64,000 nt of DNA from Spirochaetota bacterium. GTDB lineage: Bacteria; Spirochaetota; Spirochaetia; Treponematales; Rectinemataceae. Shown in pieces: positions 1 through 8,199 of this stretch. Below the pieces are notes generated by a model. That model was not told the DNA's origin. It saw only the letters and a program-made list of their open reading frames with translations, and did no database searches. The translations under genes and the position numbers were made by a program. Position 1 is the stretch's first letter. Each line of letters opens with the position of its first letter. Where the stretch lies: the NCBI GenBank assembly GCA_029265255.1, contig JAJUJQ010000008.1, positions 1 to 64,000 on the forward strand, read 5' to 3'.

Positions 1-77
1 CCATTCCGAACACGGAAGTTAAGCCCTCCAACGCCGATGGTACTGCCACACGGTGGGAGAGTAGGTCGTTGCCAGGC
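1..77 (+). rRNA. rrf: 5S ribosomal RNA, 3' part (cut by window start)
   Basis: The first bases carry the conserved 5S core (CCATTCCGAACACGGAAGTT) and the usual end GGTCGTTGCCAGGC. About 40 bases at the 5' end lie outside the window. A T-run at 78-84 directly after the gene is a likely terminator. The 3' boundary at 77 is chosen from the usual GCCAGGC ending. Confidence 0.93.
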
Positions 78-169
78 TTTTTTTATTTATGCGCCCCCCC
101 GCCGTACCCTGAACCCCGCATTATGCGCCTGCCTTGCCCGCGCCCCTTCTAAATGGTAATATCCTCCCA

Positions 170-1183
170 ATGATCAAGGTTTTTTCCTCTTACATAACCC
201 GGAAAGACATGGACCTCGTGCTGAGCAGAATGGTAGAAGATGCGGTTGGGCCGGGGGAATTCAGTCAGAAAATCATTAAAGAAGCAAAAGAACGATTTCA
301 ATTTGAACATGCGATCGCGTTTCGCTCTCCCTATCTAGCGATTGTGAAAGCATTGAAGGTGTGCGGACTTGCTGCGGGCGCTCTCGTTGGTATTTCTGCG
401 CTGGCGCCCTCATGGCATCGTGCCGCCGTGGAGGATGCCGGCTTTGAGCCGATCGTGCTTGATGTAGACGCACAATCTTTTCATCCTTCATTTGAAACAA
501 TCATTGGCGCGCGTATTCAGGCAATGGTGTTCTTCGACGCCCTCGGCCAGCTTCCTCCGCAGGAACTTATAAAAGCAATTCAGATGCCGGCGCTCGAAGA
601 CATTTCGCAGGCATTCGGCGCAAGTGAGGGCGAACGCATGCCGGGGGATGGTGTTACTTTTGCGGTATGGGGATTTGAGGACGACGCACCGCTCGCGACT
701 GGTGGCGGCGCATTGCTCTGTACGAGGAACCGGCGTGACGCGTCGGTATTGAGAAATCTCGACGCGGCGCTCCCTGACGCGCTAAAAATGACCGATTACA
801 ACGCAGCACTGGGCGTTTCGCAGCTGAAGAGTGCGACCCTCATGCTTGAGCGGAGAAGATCTCTTATGCAAATGTATCGCGCGCAGCTGGCACGGACCAG
901 GCACAAAACGGTAGGAAACGCCGAAGTTGCGGAAAGCGCGATCTATGCCTTTGCTGTCATGATTGAAGGGAGCATGAAAGAAGCTGCCGATTACGCAAGA
1001 AAGCATGGTGTTGAAACGAAAGCGGCCTTTCTCGGTAGCCCCGCCCTCGATGATGATCGGGCGGACACGCGATATCCAACGGCACGTTCTATTGCCTTGC
1101 GCTGCCTGTTATTTCCGATGCATCACAAAATGACCAAGCAGCAAGCAGACCAGGTAGGGAAAGTGCTGGCGACATTGCCATAG
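170..1183 (+). CDS. DegT/DnrJ/EryC1-like protein lacking the PLP lysine
   Basis: This 337-residue protein resembles the fold-type I sugar aminotransferases of the DegT/DnrJ/EryC1/StrS family. The cofactor-binding stretch LEDISQAFGA is recognisable (family: EDAAQAHG), and the glycine-rich segment after the Schiff-base lysine is present as PLATGGGALL. Where the family has lysine (TKPLTTGEGG) this protein has DDAPLATGGG, so the residue that binds PLP is alanine. It is therefore probably not a normal aminotransferase; a pseudoenzyme or a changed reaction is more likely. An in-frame TTG at 134 would add 12 residues. I chose ATG 170 because MIKVFSS is a typical N-terminus, although neither start has a good ribosome-binding site. 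nadK follows after 9 bases. Confidence 0.7.
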   Translation: MIKVFSSYITRKDMDLVLSRMVEDAVGPGEFSQKIIKEAKERFQFEHAIAFRSPYLAIVKALKVCGLAAGALVGISALAPSWHRAAVEDAGFEPIVLDVDAQSFHPSFETIIGARIQAMVFFDALGQLPPQELIKAIQMPALEDISQAFGASEGERMPGDGVTFAVWGFEDDAPLATGGGALLCTRNRRDASVLRNLDAALPDALKMTDYNAALGVSQLKSATLMLERRRSLMQMYRAQLARTRHKTVGNAEVAESAIYAFAVMIEGSMKEAADYARKHGVETKAAFLGSPALDDDRADTRYPTARSIALRCLLFPMHHKMTKQQADQVGKVLATLP

Positions 1184-1192
1184 GAGACTGTC

Positions 1193-2047
1193 ATGAGCAT
1201 GGGAAAGCGCGCACTCATTCTCGCGAACCTCAACAAGGATGATGCCGGCGCCGCCGCGTATGAGATTCAGGCAGCATTAGAAACCCATGGATGGATGGCT
1301 CAGGTTCTTCCCTTCCGTGGCCTTCTTGACGCGATTCCTGATTTTTCCGGATACGATCTGCTGGTGAGTCTGGGAGGAGATGGAACGCTTCTCTACGCGG
1401 CAAGCTTCGCCGCGCCGCTCAACCTGCCAATTCTGCCGATAAATTTAGGTACGCTGGGGTTCATCGCCGCTAACCGCATGGAAACCTGGACAGCCACGTT
1501 CGAAGGTTGGCTGCAGGGGCAGGTTACACTTTCAAGGCGTCTCATGCTCCATGTGGAAGCATGGAGGGGAAGGGAACGGCTGTACCAGGGGATTGCCTTG
1601 AATGATGTGGTCGTTTCTTCTGAAGGAAACGCCCGCATGATCCGCATGTGCCTGACGGTCAACTCCGAACGGTTCGGCCATTATCGGGCCGATGGGATGA
1701 TTGTCTCCACGCCGACCGGTTCCACGGCGTATAACCTCGCGGCGGGCGGCCCTGCAGTCCATCCGGAAATGGACGCGCTGATCATTAACCCAATCTGTCC
1801 TTTTACGCTGGCGTCAAGGCCCCTTGTGCTGCCAGGCGACACACCGGTCGAAGTCACCATCGACGAGACGCGAAAATCAGGAGCGCTGTTGACTGTCGAC
1901 GGTCATGACCTTGTTTCCCTGCAAAAGGGGGATTCCGTACGGATCCGGCGCAATTCCAATGATGCGTTGCTGGTGGTGCCGCCTGGGAGCGTGTTCTTCT
2001 CCGCTTTGCGTACCAAGCTCGGCTGGTCGGGGGACAGCGATGCTTGA
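1193..2047 (+). CDS. nadK: NAD kinase
   Basis: The enzyme phosphorylates NAD+ to NADP+ in the cytoplasm. The 284-residue length fits the family. The catalytic GGDGT motif is at residues 61-65, followed by the conserved NLGTLGF segment, and the TPTGSTAYNLAAGGP signature lies in the C-terminal half. An AGGAG ribosome-binding site precedes ATG 1193; a second ATG two codons later is possible. The stop overlaps the start of recN by 8 bases, so the two are translationally coupled. I recall the nadK-recN pairing from treponemes, which supports a spirochaete origin. Confidence 0.95.
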   Translation: MSMGKRALILANLNKDDAGAAAYEIQAALETHGWMAQVLPFRGLLDAIPDFSGYDLLVSLGGDGTLLYAASFAAPLNLPILPINLGTLGFIAANRMETWTATFEGWLQGQVTLSRRLMLHVEAWRGRERLYQGIALNDVVVSSEGNARMIRMCLTVNSERFGHYRADGMIVSTPTGSTAYNLAAGGPAVHPEMDALIINPICPFTLASRPLVLPGDTPVEVTIDETRKSGALLTVDGHDLVSLQKGDSVRIRRNSNDALLVVPPGSVFFSALRTKLGWSGDSDA

Positions 2048-3737
2048 GCAGCTTTCGGTGCGCAATTTTGCCATCATAGACCAGATCGATCTTGATCTCT
2101 CCGACGGGATGACGGTGTTTTCTGGGGAAACGGGAGCGGGGAAATCGCTTGTCGTCGACGCGCTTGGCTTTTTGCTCGGGGCACGGGCAGAGACAGGAAT
2201 CATCAGGGATGGAGCGTCGGAGTGCGCAGTAAGCGGGTTGTTTTCCATCGCGGATAACCAGGCCTCACGGCAGTGGCTTGAGGAAAAATCCATTACCTGT
2301 GATGAAGAAGGTCTTGTCCATATCCGCCGCACGCTGCGCCAGAATGGGAGGAGTACCGCATGGATCGAAAGCCAGCAGGTTTCCCGTTCCGATCTTATGG
2401 AGTTTACCCAGTTTCTGGTTGACATTCATGGTCAGCATGAGCACCAGCGACTTATGGACGCCTCCCAGCATCTGGAGATGCTCGATGCTTACGCAGGACT
2501 GGCGTCTGCGCGCGCAGCGTACCATGAGCTCTATCAGAAATGGAAAGACGCGCTGAAAGAATATCAGCTACTGCAGCAGGCGCGAGCAAAACGCGACCAG
2601 GAAATTGACTACCTCGAATTTGTGCTGAAGGAGATTTCCGCCGCCAAGCCTGTGCTGAACGAGGACACGGACTTGCGGGCAGAAGAGCGCATCCTCAGTC
2701 AGCATGAGAAATTGCACGCGTCGCTCGCCGAAGCTGTATCGATACTGCACGCGCGCGAAGGCAGCGATATTCTGCACTTGCTCAAGCGAGTACGGGCGAA
2801 TCTGGACGCGGCCCGGCAGATCGATGCGAAGCTTGGGCCTCTCGGTGATCGCCTGTCTTCCGTGTTCTATGAACTAGAAGATATCGCCGAAACGCTGGGT
2901 AGCTACATTTCGAACATTCGCTTCGATCCTAAACGGCTTGAGCAGATTCAACAGAGGCTTTCTGACCTGCAACGCCTGAAGAAAAAATATGGGCCAGAGC
3001 TCGCTGATGTACTGGAAAAATTAGAAGCGTCCAAAAAGAGAATCGCCCTGTTGCAGCACGCCGACGAACGGGTGGCCGACATGGAGGCGGCAATTGCCTC
3101 TCTCAAGGAACGTGCGCTGAAATGCGCCATATCGCTGTCGGAGCAGCGCATGGCCGCCGCAGCAACCATGGGAGCAGCAATCGAATCGATTGTTCGCCGC
3201 CTTGGCATGCCGGAGGCCCGCTGCAGAGTTCGTGTCACACGGTTAATGGACGAGCATGGCGCGATCAAACCAGGACCCGACGGCATCGACAGTGTGGAGC
3301 TCCTGATCGCACCAAACCCAGGGGAAGGAGAGCAGCCGCTGGTCAGAATTGCATCAGGGGGCGAGCTTTCTCGCTTCGCGTTGGCAGTGAAGACGGTGCT
3401 GGCTTCCCGGGACGTCGTCGAAACCCTGGTGTTCGACGAGATTGACGCGGGGATAGGCGGTCAGGTTGGAGTTGCCGTCGGAGAGTATCTTCGAGAGCTG
3501 AGCCGGTTCCGTCAGGTGCTGTGCGTCACCCACCTTGCTACAATAGCTGCTATGGGCGACTTCCATTATGTTGTGGAGAAACGCGTACAAGACGGTCGGA
3601 CAACGACGATGATTCGCGCGCTATCCCCGGACGCGCGTCAGGAGGAAATCGCCCGGATGCTCGCGGGGTCTTCTGACAGTAATATTTCTCGCTCTCACGC
3701 CGCTGAATTGCTCGCGCGGGGCGGCGCTTCTCATTAA
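2040..3737 (+). CDS. recN: DNA repair ATPase RecN
   Basis: RecN is an SMC-like ATPase acting early in double-strand break repair. The protein has 565 residues, the normal length. The N-terminal Walker A is GETGAGKS at residues 29-36, a long central part is coiled-coil-like, and the C-terminal ABC signature (ASGGELSRFALA) and Walker B (VFDEIDAGIGG) are intact. The reading frame stays open further upstream, but ATG 2040 gives the canonical N-terminus MLEQLSVRNFAI and overlaps the nadK stop by 8 bases. It is the last gene before the convergent cdd. Confidence 0.96.
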   Translation: MLEQLSVRNFAIIDQIDLDLSDGMTVFSGETGAGKSLVVDALGFLLGARAETGIIRDGASECAVSGLFSIADNQASRQWLEEKSITCDEEGLVHIRRTLRQNGRSTAWIESQQVSRSDLMEFTQFLVDIHGQHEHQRLMDASQHLEMLDAYAGLASARAAYHELYQKWKDALKEYQLLQQARAKRDQEIDYLEFVLKEISAAKPVLNEDTDLRAEERILSQHEKLHASLAEAVSILHAREGSDILHLLKRVRANLDAARQIDAKLGPLGDRLSSVFYELEDIAETLGSYISNIRFDPKRLEQIQQRLSDLQRLKKKYGPELADVLEKLEASKKRIALLQHADERVADMEAAIASLKERALKCAISLSEQRMAAAATMGAAIESIVRRLGMPEARCRVRVTRLMDEHGAIKPGPDGIDSVELLIAPNPGEGEQPLVRIASGGELSRFALAVKTVLASRDVVETLVFDEIDAGIGGQVGVAVGEYLRELSRFRQVLCVTHLATIAAMGDFHYVVEKRVQDGRTTTMIRALSPDARQEEIARMLAGSSDSNISRSHAAELLARGGASH

Positions 3738-3756
3738 AAAGGTATCGAAGGATACC
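3736..3756 (-). terminator. Rho-independent terminator of cdd
   Basis: On the minus strand GGTATC-CTTC-GATACC forms a 6-bp hairpin with a 4-base loop followed by TTTTT. It sits just past the cdd stop and overlaps the end of recN. Confidence 0.7.
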
Positions 3757-3764
3757 AGTGCTCT

Positions 3765-4184
3765 TCAGGAGCGATTGTGCTGTTCGAGATCGTGCAGGGC
3801 ATCATGAGGGAATAATAAACCCACAGATGTTTCGATACAGGAATCAGCTCGATTTCCAAAAATGACCGGAGTCTGGGGCTCCATGAATTCTGTGATCACC
3901 TGCCTGCACGCACCACAGGGACTTACCGGTTCGCGTGCATCGGGGGTCGCCACCACAAGGGCCTTGAAACGTCGATGCCCCGCTGCCACCGCCGCGGCGA
4001 TTGCGTTTCTTTCCGCGCAGATGGTGAGACCGTAACTGCGATTTTCTACATTTACCCCTGTAAATACCGAGCCATCTTCGCAGAGCACGGCCGCGCCGAC
4101 GCGAAAGTGAGAATATGGTGCGTAGCTGTGTTCGCATGCTTTGTACGCGTCATCGAAAAGTTCTGCATAATTCTTGAGCGCCAT
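3765..4184 (-). CDS. cdd: Cytidine deaminase
   Basis: This enzyme converts cytidine and deoxycytidine to uridine and deoxyuridine for pyrimidine salvage. At 139 residues it is the short tetrameric type. The zinc site is complete: CAER with Cys56 and catalytic Glu58, and PCGACRQ with Cys90 and Cys93. The substrate-binding N-terminal segment (YAPYSHFRVGAA) is also present. It is transcribed towards recN and ends in a terminator. No clear ribosome-binding site precedes the ATG. Confidence 0.95.
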   Translation of the reverse strand: MALKNYAELFDDAYKACEHSYAPYSHFRVGAAVLCEDGSVFTGVNVENRSYGLTICAERNAIAAAVAAGHRRFKALVVATPDAREPVSPCGACRQVITEFMEPQTPVIFGNRADSCIETSVGLLFPHDALHDLEQHNRS

Positions 4185-4279
4185 GCCATAAAGGATAGCG
4201 TATTTGCGAATATGGGAAAAGAAGGGAATAGGACACCTGTCTTGACTCTTGCCATCAGCTCATGCACCATCATGCAGGG

Positions 4280-5362
4280 ATGAACAAGAAACGGACAGGC
4301 ATTATTCTCGCGATTATTCTCTGCCTTATATTCAATATTATCTCTATTCGCCACGCGGGGAAGATACCCATAATCGGCAGCCGCACATTCATCCCATTCG
4401 AGCGCGCAAGGCCTCTGGCAGAGACTCCATTCCCGGATCACCTTCTGATACCGTTTGCCGCCCCGCGGCACGCGGGTTACCTCGATCCTAATGCGAACCA
4501 GCTTTATGCGCTTTCTTATTCCGGAAGAATCGCGATCGACGCCGCAGGCTGGATTCGGTATGATCGTTTTGGAGATGAACTGGAAATCGAAGGGCCGCGG
4601 CAGCACGCGCGGCAGCTCAAAGTGTTCGCGTATCCATGGTTTGGCTCAGAAAGGCGATTGCTGCTTCGCGCGGATCAGATGGCGCTCGCAGAAATCAGCG
4701 CTGACGGCACGGTGGTCTGGGACCATGAATTTCCTATGATCATCACTGCACTCGATGCGTCCAGAACGCTCGTCGCCTCAGGTTTCCTGGATGGATCCCT
4801 AGCTGTTGTAGATGAGAAGGGAGCAGTCTCATGGGTGATCACGAATAGCTCGGAAGGTGCTATAGATCCGGTGTATGGACTGGCTGTTTCTCGGGATGGA
4901 ACGATGCTCGCCGCGGTGCGGGGCGTGGAACGAAAACGTATCGAACTCTATTCGATCCATGCCTCCACTTTTGAGAAGAAAAAGGAGTGCGCGCTTCCTT
5001 CAAGCTCGCCATTCCAGGCGACAGCGGCATTTTCCGCCGATGGCACGCAAGTGCTGGTGGCACTCGGGTCCGAGCTATTCCATTATGATGTCAGGAGCAA
5101 TATGGCTGTCACGATGAGCAATTCCATGAGTGGCGATGGAGCACGCGCTCCGACCTTTACCATTCTGGGGGCTGTCGGAAGGGCGTCGGTGGCGGTACTC
5201 GCAGTGAATGTTGATGATGGCCTTGTGGGCGATGTTTGGGTTTTTCACCATGGAGTGCCGGTATTGCGGTATCCGAAGGCTTTGGGGCTTGCGACAAGGG
5301 GCGAAATAGTGGCGTTTGTGACCGAGACTGGTGTGGACTGCCTGCGGGGTAAGGGGTTCTGA
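4280..5362 (+). CDS. Membrane-anchored beta-propeller-like protein
   Basis: A 360-residue protein of unknown function. The N-terminus has a positive stretch (MNKKR) followed by a hydrophobic segment of about 18 residues, so it is probably anchored in the inner membrane with the rest in the periplasm. The body has repeated short beta-strand motifs such as GTVVWDHEF and VSRDGTMLAAVRG, which suggest a WD40- or PQQ-type propeller. An upstream in-frame ATG at 4262 is also possible; neither start has a well-spaced ribosome-binding site. The stop lies one base before the next gene, so the pair probably works together at the cell envelope. Confidence 0.55.
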   Translation: MNKKRTGIILAIILCLIFNIISIRHAGKIPIIGSRTFIPFERARPLAETPFPDHLLIPFAAPRHAGYLDPNANQLYALSYSGRIAIDAAGWIRYDRFGDELEIEGPRQHARQLKVFAYPWFGSERRLLLRADQMALAEISADGTVVWDHEFPMIITALDASRTLVASGFLDGSLAVVDEKGAVSWVITNSSEGAIDPVYGLAVSRDGTMLAAVRGVERKRIELYSIHASTFEKKKECALPSSSPFQATAAFSADGTQVLVALGSELFHYDVRSNMAVTMSNSMSGDGARAPTFTILGAVGRASVAVLAVNVDDGLVGDVWVFHHGVPVLRYPKALGLATRGEIVAFVTETGVDCLRGKGF

Positions 5363-5363
5363 T

Positions 5364-6302
5364 ATGACGATACTGCCAAAACGGGCACGATACCTGCTGA
5401 TTGTCGTAATCGCGGCAGTGTTCGGCAAGGAGCTGCCAGGGCTTGATGTACGGCTGCCGGAGGTGTTTTCGATGGTGCCATTCGGCACTCCTTACGCGCC
5501 AGGGGCAATCTGGGGTAGCGTACCACGTACCGAGGCTACACTGGAGTCTCTCTCGGAGAATGTGAACTATCCAACGAATGGCATACTGATATATCGTCAG
5601 AACAACGCGTTGCTGAACACAGTGTTCAGCTTTCCACTGGGCAATATGGACGCGGTACTCAACACAGACGGATTTGTTACGATGCTGAGCGGGACAGGAG
5701 CGCGCGCTCAAGAACCGGCTTTGTCGCATATCACCACCGCGACGTCCTATGGAATCGCAGGTGGAAGCGGCATCTACCGGGATGGAACTGTCGGATTGCG
5801 CCTGTATGACCAGAAACGAAACTCCTGGCTCAATCCGTTTTTCTTTGTCAGCGCTGTAAAGGATAGTGATCCTCCTGTCATAGAACGCGTTCTCTTGAAA
5901 GAAGATCTGAAGGATATATCAAAAGGCAGAACCTTCGAACTGCAGGTCCGCCCTGGCCAGAAGGCAGGCGCGCAGGAATGCCCGCAAGGGAACTATCTGG
6001 TGCACGCGATTGCCTGGGACCTTCTTGACAGAGGAAGAATGACCAGAGTCGCGCCGTTCCGTTTTGTGGTAAGGCTCGATGGTACCGCGGTCATCGATGT
6101 TTCGATGATGTCAGCAACATGCACGCGAGATGGTGTTGCCTTTCTGGGGAATGGAGCACCCTCATCCGCGACGATCGCTGGCATTGATACCTGGTTGTTA
6201 GGAAAGCTGACGCTCACCCGGGGAATGCATGACATTGAAGTCGAAATCGCGGATTATCTGGGAAACAAAACGCGTGCGCGAAGCAGTATTACCGTGTATT
6301 AG
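5364..6302 (+). CDS. Exported protein, possibly a degenerate M23 (LytM) domain plus Ig-like domain
   Basis: A 312-residue protein with an N-terminal hydrophobic segment after MTILPKRARY. The middle part (FPLGNMDAVLNTDGFVTML) recalls the beta-sheet core of M23/LytM peptidases, but the zinc-binding His and Asp residues are not visible, so peptidase activity is unlikely. The C-terminal 100 residues read like an immunoglobulin-type beta-sandwich and end in IEVEIADYLGNKTRA. A purine-rich AAGGGG precedes ATG 5364, one base after the upstream stop. It could be a divisome or envelope regulator of the inactive LytM type; that is inference. Confidence 0.45.
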   Translation: MTILPKRARYLLIVVIAAVFGKELPGLDVRLPEVFSMVPFGTPYAPGAIWGSVPRTEATLESLSENVNYPTNGILIYRQNNALLNTVFSFPLGNMDAVLNTDGFVTMLSGTGARAQEPALSHITTATSYGIAGGSGIYRDGTVGLRLYDQKRNSWLNPFFFVSAVKDSDPPVIERVLLKEDLKDISKGRTFELQVRPGQKAGAQECPQGNYLVHAIAWDLLDRGRMTRVAPFRFVVRLDGTAVIDVSMMSATCTRDGVAFLGNGAPSSATIAGIDTWLLGKLTLTRGMHDIEVEIADYLGNKTRARSSITVY

Positions 6303-6352
6303 CGCGTGCCTGTGCCTTGTTCCCTAGGAACACGACTGATAGGATGATATTC

Positions 6353-7096
6353 ATGACCGAACGGTATGGAGAGATCGGCAGCCGCATTCTGCATATTCGA
6401 GAGCGGATGGCAGTGGCCGCCGCCAGGGCTGGCAGGGATCCTGATACGATCGCGCTCATGGCGGTTACCAAATTTCATCCGCAAGAGGCAGTGCTGGCCG
6501 CATGGGAGGCTGGTGTTCGCCTGTTTGGGGAAAACCGGGTTCAGGAAGCTGCCGCCAAATATCCTCCTCTTCGCCCGCGGATCCCAGGCAGCGCGGTCCA
6601 CATGATCGGTACATTGCAGACCAACAAGATCAACAAAGCGCTTGCTACCTTCGACTCCATTCAGAGCATCGACCGCCTCGAGCTGCTCGAAGCCCTGTGT
6701 TGCAGGATGGATCGGCGCACAGTGCCGCTCGATATCTATTTCGAACTCCATACCGGTGAGGCGTCAAAATCGGGGTTTCCCGATATCGAATCGCTCATCA
6801 CCGCAGCTGATACCCTTTCCGCTCGCATCGCAAGGACCCCGCCGGGTACGCCCGCGCTACGTCTGAGAGGGCTTATGACCATGGCGCCTTTTACCGACGA
6901 TGCGCATGCGATACGCGCCTCATTCCGGACTCTCGCGCGAGCCTTTGAAGAGATTCGAACACGTTTCAGCTTCCCCGATTTTACCGAGCTTTCAATGGGA
7001 ATGAGCAACGATTTTGAAATTGCCATAGAAGAAGGATCGACACTGGTGCGGATCGGGACGGCTATTTTCGGGGAGAGGGGCGCGGCGAATGACTAG
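6353..7096 (+). CDS. yggS: YggS-family PLP-binding protein
   Basis: These proteins bind pyridoxal phosphate and keep cellular PLP in balance; they are single-domain TIM barrels without known catalytic activity. The 247 residues include the PLP-lysine segment LMAVTKFHP, the GENRVQE motif, HMIGTLQTNKI, and the C-terminal phosphate-binding ELSMGMSNDFEIAIEEGST. A ribosome-binding site (AGGATG) lies 6 bases before ATG 6353; ATG 6344 is an alternative. It overlaps the next small gene by 8 bases. Confidence 0.92.
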   Translation: MTERYGEIGSRILHIRERMAVAAARAGRDPDTIALMAVTKFHPQEAVLAAWEAGVRLFGENRVQEAAAKYPPLRPRIPGSAVHMIGTLQTNKINKALATFDSIQSIDRLELLEALCCRMDRRTVPLDIYFELHTGEASKSGFPDIESLITAADTLSARIARTPPGTPALRLRGLMTMAPFTDDAHAIRASFRTLARAFEEIRTRFSFPDFTELSMGMSNDFEIAIEEGSTLVRIGTAIFGERGAAND

Positions 7097-7535
7097 CATT
7101 CATGGGTGGCGGATTCTTTTGCTCTGCCTCGTGATCTTTGCGGTCATTCCTTTGCGGGTAGCCTTTGCTCAGGATATAGAAACTGGAATTGCGGTGCCGA
7201 CCGACCCCGCCACTCCGGACGATGAGGCCCTGAAAACTGAGCTTGACACCCCTGCGCCGCCTCCTTCGAACCGTCCTTCGTTCGTGTATCACGAAACACC
7301 CCTGGGCAGAGCTGGTGTGCTTTCCATCGGAGTGTTTCCGTTTAGCTATTTTTATGCCGGTCTCGTCTTAGATTTTGTTCGCTACTACAGCCACGGCTTC
7401 GACGCGTCTTACGCGCCATGGCCATTTCGCACCCAGAACTCCATCGCATACACCAATACCGAAATGTGGCTCAGGCTTGGTGTCTCCGCGGCGGTCAGTA
7501 TTCTCTTCGGAACCATCAGCGCACTGCTCAAGTGA
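7089..7535 (+). CDS. Small exported protein of unknown function
   Basis: A 148-residue protein that I do not recognise. It has a clear signal peptide of about 27 residues with likely cleavage after AFA. A proline/threonine-rich linker follows, then two hydrophobic stretches, one around GVFPFSYFYAGLVLDF and one at the C-terminus (SAAVSILFGTISALL). It is probably an outer-membrane or periplasmic membrane-associated protein. The 8-base overlap with yggS shows translational coupling. Confidence 0.6.
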   Translation: MTSIHGWRILLLCLVIFAVIPLRVAFAQDIETGIAVPTDPATPDDEALKTELDTPAPPPSNRPSFVYHETPLGRAGVLSIGVFPFSYFYAGLVLDFVRYYSHGFDASYAPWPFRTQNSIAYTNTEMWLRLGVSAAVSILFGTISALLK

Positions 7536-7622
7536 TATACAATCGGGCTTGTATTGGCTATACTGAAGCGCAGCCTTATTGATCGGCTGGCGCGATTCTC
7601 TGCAAATCAAGAGGCAGTGTAT

Positions 7623-8183
7623 ATGACAGAATCAAAGCCCCTCGCTGCATCAGATGATGGATTCAATCTGGACGATGCGATCCGCAAGGTTCCTGGTTTC
7701 CCGAAACCCGGCATCCTGTTCTACGATATTACCAGCATCCTCGCCAATCCTGATGCGTTTTCCTACTGTATCGATTCCATGCTGAAGCTCTACAAAGACC
7801 TTGAAATCGACGCGGTCGCGGCGATTGAATCCCGCGGCTTCATTTTTGCCGCGCCCTTCTGCTACAAGAGAGGCCTGCCGCTCCTGCTGGTGCGGAAGAA
7901 AGGCAAACTGCCCGGCAAGACGATCTCCTGTTCCTATGAGCTCGAGTATGGATCGGCCGTGCTCGAGATGCATGTCGAGGACATCAAGCCGGGAGCGCGT
8001 TTCCTCATCGTCGATGATCTCATCGCCACGGGCGGTACCATCAACGCGACCATCGACATGCTGCAGCGATCAGGGGCTGTACCTGTACGCGCCTTCTCGG
8101 TAGTCGGTCTGCCCTTCCTCAATTACGAGGAAAAGATCAAGGGAATCGGTGTCGACACGCTGATTGAATACTTTGGCGAGTGA
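7623..8183 (+). CDS. apt: Adenine phosphoribosyltransferase
   Basis: The enzyme makes AMP from adenine and PRPP in purine salvage. The 186 residues are typical. The PRPP-binding loop LIVDDLIATGGT is at residues 128-139, and the N-terminal FPKPGILFYDIT and ESRGFIF motifs are intact. I chose ATG 7623 over a possible start at 7554 because it is preceded by a GAGG ribosome-binding site and gives the standard family length. gpmI begins 16 bases downstream. Confidence 0.95.
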   Translation: MTESKPLAASDDGFNLDDAIRKVPGFPKPGILFYDITSILANPDAFSYCIDSMLKLYKDLEIDAVAAIESRGFIFAAPFCYKRGLPLLLVRKKGKLPGKTISCSYELEYGSAVLEMHVEDIKPGARFLIVDDLIATGGTINATIDMLQRSGAVPVRAFSVVGLPFLNYEEKIKGIGVDTLIEYFGE

Positions 8184-8199
8184 ACAAAGGGAGTACACC

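Noticed and set aside
1905..2039. Upstream extension of recN
   Set aside because: The extra 45 residues lie inside nadK and do not look like RecN; ATG 2040 gives the canonical N-terminus.
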